In this document: positions 25,155-31,359 of the stretch, in pieces | How the letters are laid out: each line of letters begins with the position of its first letter | How positions within the stretch are numbered: the stretch's first letter is position 1 | DNA from: Dokdonella_A sp039926025 | Lineage (GTDB): Bacteria; Pseudomonadota; Gammaproteobacteria; Xanthomonadales; Rhodanobacteraceae | Assembly (NCBI GenBank): GCA_039926025.1 | Contig: JBDSXV010000026.1 | Location: 1-31,359, forward strand | DNA: 31,359 nucleotides | Reading direction: 5' to 3' | Program-made: the position numbers and the translations under genes | The notes under the pieces: model-generated | Seen by the model: the letters and a program-made list of their open reading frames with translations, nothing else | Databases searched by the model: none | Told to the model about the DNA's origin: nothing

Positions 25155-26504
25155 TCAATGTCGAGGCTCGGCAGCGGCCTTCGTCGGATTGCCCGAAATC
25201 CATTCCAGTCGCGCGCCGTGGGGGTCGAACAGGCGTGCGCCGGTCTCGCTGAGCCATAGATCGGCGACCGCGAGAAGTCCGCCATCGGGCTCGAACACGA
25301 GCGGCAGACGGCCGCGCTGCCAGGGTGGAATGCCCGCTTCCTGGAACAGGTCGCGCAGTTCGCGCGTATGGCCACCGGTATCCAGGCGCAGGCTCTCGCC
25401 GCCGCGGCGAAAGCGCACGAGCAGCTGGCTGACCAGGGTCGGCAACTGCTGCGTATCGACCAGGCGCAGCGTGCCCAGATTCATTGGCAAGGCGAGGGCG
25501 CCACCATCGAACGAGGCGACCCAGTCGAATGGCGGCACCTGCAACGGCGGCAGTGCATGCAGCAAATCGCGATAGCGACGCACTTCGGCGCCGGGCCAGC
25601 GCACGCACGGCTGACGATCCTCGCCCGCCTCACCGAGTTGGCGCACCAGTTCGGCGGCCTGGTAATGGGTCGGTTCGGGCAGGTCGAGCGCACGCAGCCA
25701 GCGGCGCAACACAGGATCGCGCAGCGCCTGCGGCAGCTCCAGCCACTCGCGAAAGTGCAGCGTGGCCGGGTCGAGTCCCTGCACGCGTGCCAGCGCGCGT
25801 TCCGCTTCGATTTCGATGAACTCGGCGGCGGCGCGTGCCCAGGTGGCACTTTGTGCAATGCTCGTTTCCGCTTCGGGCCAACGCGACATGATGCGCGGCA
25901 TCACCTGCATGCGCAGATAGTTGCGATCGATGCTCGGGTCCGAATTGCTCGGATCGGAGATCCAGTTGAGTTGGTGGTGTTCCGCATATTCGCGCAAGGC
26001 CGCGCGCGGCAGTGCCAGCAGCGGCCGCCACGCAAAGCCGCCACCCAGGCGACGCACGGGCCGCATGGCGCCGATGCCTTCGGGTCCGGCGCCGCGCAAG
26101 AGCTTGAGCAACACGGTCTCTGCCTGATCATCGCGATGATGCGCGAGCGCGACGATCTCGCCGGGAGCAAGCAGGGTTTCGATCTCGCCGTAGCGCGCAC
26201 GACGCGCGCTCGCTTCGAGTCCGAGTCCGCGCCCCCGCACGACTTCGACGCTGCGCACGACCAACTCGACGCCGAGTGCTCCGGCAAATTCGCGGCAGCG
26301 ACGGGCCCATTCCACACTGTCATCGTGCAAGCCGTGATCGACGTGCACGGCACGCAGTCCGCGCTCGCGCGCCTCGTCCGATTGCGCGAGCGCATGCAAC
26401 AGCACGGCCGAATCGAGGCCACCGCTGAACGCCGCGAGCAACGGCGCCTGCGGCAGCTCGTTGAGTGCGGATTCGATCAGATCGGTAACGCGATGGATGG
26501 GCAT
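25155..26504 (-). CDS. tilS: tRNA(Ile)-lysidine synthase
   Basis: A 449-residue N-type ATP pyrophosphatase that attaches lysine to C34 of the CAU-anticodon tRNA-Ile, changing both amino-acid and codon identity; it is essential in most bacteria. The PP-loop is SGGLDS at residues 27-32. The segments VHVDHGLHDDS, ALAHHRDDQAETVLLKLLRG, RPLLALPRAALREY and WISDPSNSDPSIDRNYLR complete the catalytic domain. The C-terminal TilS domains follow, with a PPWQRGRLPLVF segment. ATG 26504 is used, since the TTG one codon upstream is less likely. The gap to the tdh stop is 14 bases, so the gene is probably co-transcribed with tdh, xseB and ispA. Confidence 0.96.
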   Translation of the reverse strand: MPIHRVTDLIESALNELPQAPLLAAFSGGLDSAVLLHALAQSDEARERGLRAVHVDHGLHDDSVEWARRCREFAGALGVELVVRSVEVVRGRGLGLEASARRARYGEIETLLAPGEIVALAHHRDDQAETVLLKLLRGAGPEGIGAMRPVRRLGGGFAWRPLLALPRAALREYAEHHQLNWISDPSNSDPSIDRNYLRMQVMPRIMSRWPEAETSIAQSATWARAAAEFIEIEAERALARVQGLDPATLHFREWLELPQALRDPVLRRWLRALDLPEPTHYQAAELVRQLGEAGEDRQPCVRWPGAEVRRYRDLLHALPPLQVPPFDWVASFDGGALALPMNLGTLRLVDTQQLPTLVSQLLVRFRRGGESLRLDTGGHTRELRDLFQEAGIPPWQRGRLPLVFEPDGGLLAVADLWLSETGARLFDPHGARLEWISGNPTKAAAEPRH

Positions 26505-26518
26505 CAACTAATTGCGCG

Positions 26519-27553
26519 TCAGTTCCACGAGCACACGACCTTGCCGCAGTTGCCGGCTTCCATCAGGTCGAAGCCCTTCTGGAAATCGTCGATGTGAATC
26601 TGGTGTGTCAACACTTTCTGCAGCGGAAAGCCGGTCAGCACCATTTGCGTCATTTTATACCAAGTCTCATACATGCGCCGACCGTAGATGCCATGCAGGG
26701 TGAGACCCTTGAAGATGACCTTCTCCCAGTCAATGCCGGCGCCGTTGGGCAGAATGCCGAGCAAGGCGACCTTGCCGCCGTGGTACATGCAATCGAGCAT
26801 GTCGTTGAATGCGCGCGGATTGCCGCTCATCTCGAGGCCTACGTCGAAGCCTTCCATGTGCAGGTCCTTGACGACGTCCTTCACCGATTGCTTGGACACG
26901 TTGACCACCCGCGTCGCGCCCATGTCGGCGGCGAGTTTGAGGCGATAGTCGTTGACGTCGGTGACGACCACATTGCGCGCACCCACGTGCTTGCAGATGC
27001 CGGCCGCGATGATGCCGATGGGGCCGGCGCCGGTGATCAGCACGTCCTCGCCGATCAGGTCGAATTCGAGCGCGCAATGCGCGGCATTGCCATAGGGATC
27101 GAAGAACGCGGCAAGCTCGGACGGGATCTGGTCAGGAATCGGCCACAGGTTGGAGGAGGGGACCGCGACGTATTCGGCGAACGCGCCATTGCGACTGACG
27201 CCGATGCCGACCGTGTTCGGGCACAGATGCTGCTTGCCCGCGCGGCAGTTGCGGCACACGCCGCAGACGACGTGGCCTTCTGCCGACACGCGCTGGCCGA
27301 CCGTATAGCCGCGCACCCCATTGCCGATTTCGACGATGCGGCCGACGAATTCGTGGCCGATCACGAGGCCCGGCTTGATCGTGCGCTGCGACCACTCGTC
27401 CCATTTGTAGATATGCAGATCGGTGCCGCAGATGGCGGTCTTTTCGAGCTTGACCAGCACATCGTTCGGCCCGATCTCGGGGACCGGCACCTGTTCCATC
27501 CATATCCCGCGCGCGGCTTCGCGCTTGACCAGGGCCTTCATCATCTGCGTCAT
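26519..27553 (-). CDS. tdh: L-threonine 3-dehydrogenase
   Basis: A 344-residue zinc-dependent medium-chain alcohol dehydrogenase, similar along its length to E. coli Tdh (341 residues). It oxidises threonine with NAD+ to 2-amino-3-ketobutyrate. Catalytic zinc ligands appear in KTAICGTDLHIY and VIGHEFVG; the four structural zinc cysteines are in CGVCRNCRAGKQHLC. The NAD-binding loop is GAGPIGIIAAG, and GFDVGLEMSGNP and YGRRMYETWYKM are family markers. Three ATGs lie near the start; 27553 is the outermost, and ATG 27541 (MKALV) would match E. coli best. The usual partner kbl is not adjacent; tilS follows after 14 bases instead. Confidence 0.96.
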   Translation of the reverse strand: MTQMMKALVKREAARGIWMEQVPVPEIGPNDVLVKLEKTAICGTDLHIYKWDEWSQRTIKPGLVIGHEFVGRIVEIGNGVRGYTVGQRVSAEGHVVCGVCRNCRAGKQHLCPNTVGIGVSRNGAFAEYVAVPSSNLWPIPDQIPSELAAFFDPYGNAAHCALEFDLIGEDVLITGAGPIGIIAAGICKHVGARNVVVTDVNDYRLKLAADMGATRVVNVSKQSVKDVVKDLHMEGFDVGLEMSGNPRAFNDMLDCMYHGGKVALLGILPNGAGIDWEKVIFKGLTLHGIYGRRMYETWYKMTQMVLTGFPLQKVLTHQIHIDDFQKGFDLMEAGNCGKVVCSWN

Positions 27554-27780
27554 GGATCAGCTCGCTCAAGCGCCCGGCGGCGCGAATCCCGCAAGTATAC
27601 GTTCGGACACCCGCGTGAAGCTTGGCAGCGGCGTCCGCGTTCGCCGCCGGAACGGCCCGGTTCAGCGGCATTATGAGACTCTGATCACTTGTCGCGTGCC
27701 TTTTGTCACGGCCAGACTTGTAAGCACGGCCCACAACCCTGAAACTACATGATCTAAACGGGCACGTCGGGGGGCGGGCT
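27554..27780. promoter_or_regulatory. Divergent promoter region between tdh and the response regulator gene
   Basis: This 227-base spacer must drive tdh leftward and the regulator gene rightward. On the minus strand TATACT (27599 to 27594) is a fair -10 box about 40 bases from the tdh start, but no good -35 box stands at the right distance. On the plus strand no convincing pair is seen. The GC-rich run just before 27781 supplies a G-rich ribosome-binding site for the regulator. Confidence 0.35.
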
Positions 27781-28311
27781 ATGGATATCCTGGGATTCTT
27801 CAAGCGGCTGTTCGGTTTCCAGACGCAGCAGTCGAGGGAGTCGGCATCCCAGCGCCGTGGCAAACCCCGTCTCAACGCGCGCGGCGGCATGCGCGTTCTG
27901 GTGGTCGATGATTCCGTCACCATCGTCGCCGTGCTTCGCCGCATGCTCGAACAGAATGGCTACCTCGTGATTGAGGCGCTCGATGCCGAGAAGGGAGTCG
28001 AGGTCGCGAACGCCGAGCGCCCGGACCTGATCTTTCTCGACATCGTGCTGCCCGGCATGAGCGGATTTGCCGCCTTGCGCCAGCTGCGTCGCGAAACGGC
28101 GACGCGCGACATCCCCATCATCATGATGAGCGGCAACGAGCAGGCGACCGAACAGTTCTACGCACAGAAGATTGGCGCCGACGATTTCATGAAGAAGCCG
28201 TTCTCGCGCGCCGAAGTTTTTGCGCGCATCGAAGGCTTGCTCGATACCTCCCTGCTGCCGAAGCGGCACAATCTGCGCGGAATCGACGTGCCTGCCACGA
28301 CGGCACCCTGA
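27781..28311 (+). CDS. Single-domain response regulator with N-terminal amphipathic extension
   Basis: A 176-residue CheY/PilH-like receiver protein without an output domain. Receiver residues are intact: acidic pair D43-D44 (VVDDS), phospho-acceptor D87 (FLDIVLPG), S117 (MMSGN) and K139 (MKKPF). About 36 residues precede the receiver; the first 13, MDILGFFKRLFGF, form a hydrophobic/basic pattern like a membrane-surface amphipathic helix, joined by a basic polar linker. A tail of about 20 residues follows the receiver. No histidine kinase is nearby, so the signalling partner is unknown; related Xanthomonadales proteins act in pilus or chemosensory pathways. The name PilH is not assigned because the extension is atypical. 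Confidence 0.88.
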   Translation: MDILGFFKRLFGFQTQQSRESASQRRGKPRLNARGGMRVLVVDDSVTIVAVLRRMLEQNGYLVIEALDAEKGVEVANAERPDLIFLDIVLPGMSGFAALRQLRRETATRDIPIIMMSGNEQATEQFYAQKIGADDFMKKPFSRAEVFARIEGLLDTSLLPKRHNLRGIDVPATTAP

Positions 28312-28441
28312 AACAACGCTGCAGCGGATTGGTTGTGGCGCAAGCACGCCAGACTTCCGGCGCACATCACAAGCGGTCCATCGACTCACCTATCATGCGC
28401 GACGCGATCACGCGATCGTCGTTGCAGCCTTCGAGAGCATG

Positions 28442-29404
28442 ATGCCGGGTATCGACCAGCGCCCACCCGCCGTCTTCCTGATGGGACCGACTGCCTCGGG
28501 CAAGACCGCGCTTGCGTGTGCGCTGGCCGATCGTTTCCCCATGGAACTGATCAGCGTCGACTCGGCCCTGGTGTATCGCGGCCTCGATATCGGCTCAGCC
28601 AAGCCGGATGCCACGACCCTCGCGCGGTACCCGCATCGCCTGATCGACATCCGTGAACCCGCACAGGCGTATTCGGCGGCGGATTTCCGCACCGACGCGC
28701 TGGCTGCGATGGCCGACAGCACGCGCGCGGGTCGCATCCCTTTGCTGGTGGGCGGAACCGGGTTGTATTTTCGCGCCCTCGAAAAGGGTCTTTCGCCCTT
28801 GCCCGATGCCAACCCGGTCGTGCGTGCCGATTTGGCGCTCGAGGCGGCGACGATTGGCTGGCCAGCGATGCATGCGCGCCTCGCCATCGCGGATCCAGTG
28901 TCTGCGGAGCGCATCCGACCCGGCGATACCCAGCGCATCCAGCGCGCGCTCGAGGTGATTCGATTGACGGGCCAGCCCCTGTCGGCCTTGCAGGGCGGCC
29001 CACCGGAACGCCTGCCCTGGCGCGTACTGAAGATCGCCCTGGTACCGACCGATCGCGCGCCCTTGCACGCGCGGATCGCCGAGCGCTTCGACGCCATGCT
29101 CGCCGCCGGATTCCTCGACGAAGCACGTCGCCTGCGCGCGGGCGCGGCATTCGATGCCGATTTGCCGGCGATGCGTGCCGTCGGCTACCGGCAGGCCTGG
29201 CCTTTCCTGGAAGGGACAATCGACGCGGCGACCTTCCGCGACCATGCGATCTTCGCCACGCGCCAGCTCGCCAAACGTCAAATTACATGGCTGCGCAGTG
29301 AGGTCGACGCGCGGTGGTTCGATCCAGATCGCGACGTGTTGCGCGAAGATGTGCCAGATTTGATGCGCCGTTTCCTTCCGAAACAGGGTGCCATTGCTCG
29401 ATAG
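28442..29404 (+). CDS. miaA: tRNA dimethylallyltransferase
   Basis: A 320-residue enzyme (316 in E. coli) that transfers a dimethylallyl group to A37 of tRNAs reading UNN codons, the first step to ms2i6A. The P-loop is GPTASGKT near residue 16. ISVDSALVYRGLDIGSAKP, RLIDIREPAQAYSAADFRTD, LLVGGTGLYFRAL and the C-terminal ATRQLAKRQITWLRS are conserved. ATG 28442 is chosen because GAGAG lies 4 bases before it; ATG 28439 is too close, and the open frame from 28220 overlaps the response regulator gene. hfq follows after 146 bases, as in E. coli; mutL, the common upstream neighbour, is absent. Confidence 0.97.
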   Translation: MPGIDQRPPAVFLMGPTASGKTALACALADRFPMELISVDSALVYRGLDIGSAKPDATTLARYPHRLIDIREPAQAYSAADFRTDALAAMADSTRAGRIPLLVGGTGLYFRALEKGLSPLPDANPVVRADLALEAATIGWPAMHARLAIADPVSAERIRPGDTQRIQRALEVIRLTGQPLSALQGGPPERLPWRVLKIALVPTDRAPLHARIAERFDAMLAAGFLDEARRLRAGAAFDADLPAMRAVGYRQAWPFLEGTIDAATFRDHAIFATRQLAKRQITWLRSEVDARWFDPDRDVLREDVPDLMRRFLPKQGAIAR

Positions 29405-29550
29405 TGTGAGCCGAGCCCATTTTCTTCACAGGAACAAATCGTTAAGATCGGGCGAAGCTGAATACTGGTTGAATCGGCGCAACGCTTGGGGCCATTCGCT
29501 TGCGTTGTGATTTTTACCGATTCGGGATTTCGTTGCCGGAGAACAAGACC

Positions 29551-29853
29551 ATGTCCAAGGGGCAGTCGTTGCAGGACCCGTTTCTGAACGCATTACGGCG
29601 CGAGCGCGTGCCGGTGTCCATTTACCTCGTCAACGGCATCAAGTTGCAGGGAACGGTGGAGTCGTTCGACCAGTTCGTCGTATTGCTGCGCAATACGGTG
29701 AGCCAGATGGTCTACAAGCACGCGATCTCGACGGTCGTGCCCTCACGCAACGTGCGCGTAACCGGCCCGGATGGTGTGCAGCACGGGGGCGACGCCCCAC
29801 ACCCGCCGAGTGGCGCAAGCCCGGTCGACGCTCCGGACGAGACCGGCGTCTGA
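29551..29853 (+). CDS. hfq: RNA chaperone Hfq
   Basis: A 100-residue Sm-like protein that forms a hexameric ring and pairs small RNAs with mRNAs. The first 67 or so residues are nearly those of E. coli: KGQSLQDPFLNALRRERVPV, then the Sm1 strand region SIYLVNGIKLQG, FDQFVVLLRNTVSQMVYKHA and ISTVVPSRNV. The C-terminal tail is different: Gly, Pro, His and acidic residues, likely disordered. ATG 29551 with an upstream GGAG fixes the start. The 146-base gap after miaA probably carries an hfq promoter, but none is certain. A strong hairpin follows the stop, before hflX. Confidence 0.98.
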   Translation: MSKGQSLQDPFLNALRRERVPVSIYLVNGIKLQGTVESFDQFVVLLRNTVSQMVYKHAISTVVPSRNVRVTGPDGVQHGGDAPHPPSGASPVDAPDETGV

Positions 29854-29883
29854 ATCCCACTGAGGGCGCGAGCATGCGGGTGA

Positions 29884-29916
29884 TCTTGAATCCGGCCTGC
29901 GCGGCCGCATTCAAGA
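29884..29916. terminator. Strong hairpin between hfq and hflX
   Basis: TCTTGAAT-c-CGGCC (29884-29897) pairs with GGCCG-c-ATTCAAGA (29903-29916): 13 base pairs with one C-C mismatch and a 5-base loop. No T-run follows, so it is not a standard terminator. It may stabilise the hfq 3' end, reduce read-through, or control hflX, whose start is 23 bases away. Confidence 0.55.
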
Positions 29917-29939
29917 CGCTCACTTCGAGGTAATCCCCT

Positions 29940-31355
29940 CTGTTCGAACGATCTAAGAAAGGCGAACGTGCGCTGCTGCTCCTGCCGCAGGCGCCGGGCA
30001 CGCATGACGAGCTGGCGCTGCAGGAATTCGCGGAACTCGCGCGCTCCGCAGGGGCGACGGTGGTCGGCACACTGGCGGCACGCGTCGACCGCCCCAATCC
30101 ACGCTATTTCGTCGGCACCGGCAAGGCCGAGGAATTGCGTCAGCATCGGCACGCGCTCGACGCGGACCTGATCCTCGTCAATCACTCGCTCAGCCCGGTG
30201 CAGGAGCGCAACCTCGAGGCGCTGACCGAGTGTCGCGTGGTCGACCGCACCGGTTTGATCCTCGACATCTTCGCGCAACGCGCTCGCTCGCATGAAGGCA
30301 AGCTGCAGGTCGAACTGGCCCAGCTCAAGCACATGTCGACGCGCCTGATTCGCGGCTGGACCCACCTCGAACGCCAACGCGGCGGTTCAATTGGTTTGCG
30401 CGGCCCTGGCGAAACCCAGCTCGAACTCGATCGCCGCCTGCTCGCTGATCGCGTGAAGCAGTTGCAGAAACGCATGCTCAAAGTCGAGACGCAGCAAGCG
30501 ACTGCGCGGCGCGCGCGCCAGCGCAATTCGCTGCCGGTGGTTGCGTTGATCGGCTACACGAACGCGGGCAAGTCCACCCTGTTCAATGCGATGACGGGGT
30601 CTTCCGTCTACGCAGCGGACCAGCTGTTCGCGACGCTTGACCCGACCTTGCGCCGCGTCGATGGGCTCGACTGTGGACCGATCGTGCTCGCCGATACCGT
30701 CGGTTTTATTCGCGACCTGCCGCATGACCTCGTCGCTGCATTCCGTTCGACGCTTGCCGAAGCGCGCGATGCCGATCTGCTCCTGCACGTGATCGATGCG
30801 TCGGATCCGGAACGCGACGATCGCATCGCGGATGTCGAAGAAGTGCTCAAGGAAATCGGCGCCGACGATCTGCCGCAAGTACTCGTCTACAACAAGATTG
30901 ATTTGATGGGTGGTGAAGGCGCAATCGGCAGCGACGATTCCACTATTGTGGTCGACCACGGCGGCGCCACGTACGGCGCCGAAGCGCGTGTCGACTCCGT
31001 CAACGGCGGCGAAGTGCCGCGGGCTTGGGTGTCGGCGAAGGAAGGCCGCGGCATCGACGGCTTGTTGCAGGCAATTGCCGGGCGCCTGGGTTCCCAGCGC
31101 ATCTCAGCCGAGCTGAATCTGCCCGCGAGCGCCGGTCGCCTGCGCGCGCGCCTGCATGCGCAGGGGCTGGTCGCCGACGAAAGCACCGACGAGGAAGGCT
31201 GGAAAATCCGCATCGACGCGCCACGTGCCCTAATCGAGCCGTTGTTCGGCCTGCCGCATGGCGATGGCGCCTGGTTGCGGGAACGCCTGCTCGATGAGCC
31301 CTTGCTTGCCGCAGCCGATGCCCCTACCTACAATCCTGCGACAACCCCGCATTGA
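29940..31355 (+). CDS. hflX: GTPase HflX
   Basis: A 471-residue ribosome-associated GTPase that splits stalled 70S ribosomes after stress. The N-terminal domain has NPRYFVGTGKAEEL and LSPVQERNLEALTECRVVDR, then RTGLILDIFAQRARSHEGKL and GGSIGLRGPGETQLELDRR. The GTPase domain has G1 GYTNAGKST (from residue 205), G3 DTVGF and G4 NKID; between G4 and the VSAKEG segment is a longer acidic/Gly loop than in E. coli. The conserved N-terminus (FERSKKGERALLLLPQ) begins right after a TAA at 29931, and the only plausible initiator is CTG 29940, with GAGG at 29927-29930. The first GTG in frame, 30060, would delete 40 conserved residues. It follows hfq as in other gammaproteobacteria. Confidence 0.93.
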   Translation: MFERSKKGERALLLLPQAPGTHDELALQEFAELARSAGATVVGTLAARVDRPNPRYFVGTGKAEELRQHRHALDADLILVNHSLSPVQERNLEALTECRVVDRTGLILDIFAQRARSHEGKLQVELAQLKHMSTRLIRGWTHLERQRGGSIGLRGPGETQLELDRRLLADRVKQLQKRMLKVETQQATARRARQRNSLPVVALIGYTNAGKSTLFNAMTGSSVYAADQLFATLDPTLRRVDGLDCGPIVLADTVGFIRDLPHDLVAAFRSTLAEARDADLLLHVIDASDPERDDRIADVEEVLKEIGADDLPQVLVYNKIDLMGGEGAIGSDDSTIVVDHGGATYGAEARVDSVNGGEVPRAWVSAKEGRGIDGLLQAIAGRLGSQRISAELNLPASAGRLRARLHAQGLVADESTDEEGWKIRIDAPRALIEPLFGLPHGDGAWLRERLLDEPLLAAADAPTYNPATTPH

Positions 31356-31359
31356 CGGC

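Noticed and set aside
30060..31355. hflX starting at GTG 30060
   Set aside because: The conserved HflX N-terminal residues are encoded upstream in the same frame from 29940.
1..31359. CRISPR arrays, tRNA or rRNA genes, phage or integrase genes
   Set aside because: No regularly spaced repeats, cloverleaf sequences, rRNA segments or mobility proteins were seen by reading; only a profile search could exclude them fully.

Overview
The window is a GC-rich, densely packed bacterial chromosome segment. The neighbourhoods rng-yhdP-tldD, darP/pmbA, xseB-ispA and miaA-hfq-hflX, together with E. coli-like protein sequences, point to a gammaproteobacterium. A TonB receptor with a halogenase-family protein in a sugar locus, plus the DUF1800/DUF1501 pair, suggest Lysobacterales (Xanthomonadales), perhaps a Rhodanobacteraceae-like organism. 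That taxonomic placement is inference; no rRNA or tRNA gene is visible.

Region 1 (1-8929) is housekeeping: rng (RNase G, missing its first few codons at the window edge), yhdP (AsmA-like envelope protein), tldD, darP/yjgA on the minus strand, and pmbA. TldD and PmbA are the two halves of one protease. The yhdP-tldD spacer is full of stem-loops, and darP and pmbA start only 23 bp apart back to back.

Region 2 (about 9214-19373) is an accessory carbohydrate-uptake locus. On the minus strand lie a flavin-dependent tryptophan-halogenase-family protein, a LacI-type regulator and an SLC45-like sugar transporter. Divergently on the plus strand lie a TonB-dependent receptor, a Tat-exported GH1 beta-glycosidase and a GalP-type sugar/H+ symporter. 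The divergent region holds two mirror-image 14-bp LacI-type operators, one of them over the -35 box of a good sigma-70 promoter. The inferred flow is: glycoside through the outer membrane, cleavage by GH1 in the periplasm, then import of intact sugar by the SLC45-like carrier and of monosaccharide by GalP, all under the local LacI protein. A 166-bp MITE-like palindrome separates GH1 from galP.

Region 3 (19374-23972) holds a secreted protein of unknown function with a sorting-tag-like C-terminus, a small DUF4870 membrane protein, and an overlapping DUF1800-DUF1501 pair, the second with a Tat signal.

Region 4 (23976-31355) is again housekeeping: a minus-strand run tdh-tilS-xseB-ispA, then plus-strand genes for a single-domain response regulator with an amphipathic N-terminal extension, miaA, hfq and hflX. 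hflX appears to start at a CTG codon just after a strong hairpin.

The most interesting items are the halogenase/TonB sugar locus with its mirrored operators, the 166-bp palindrome at the GH1 stop codon, and the CTG start of hflX.
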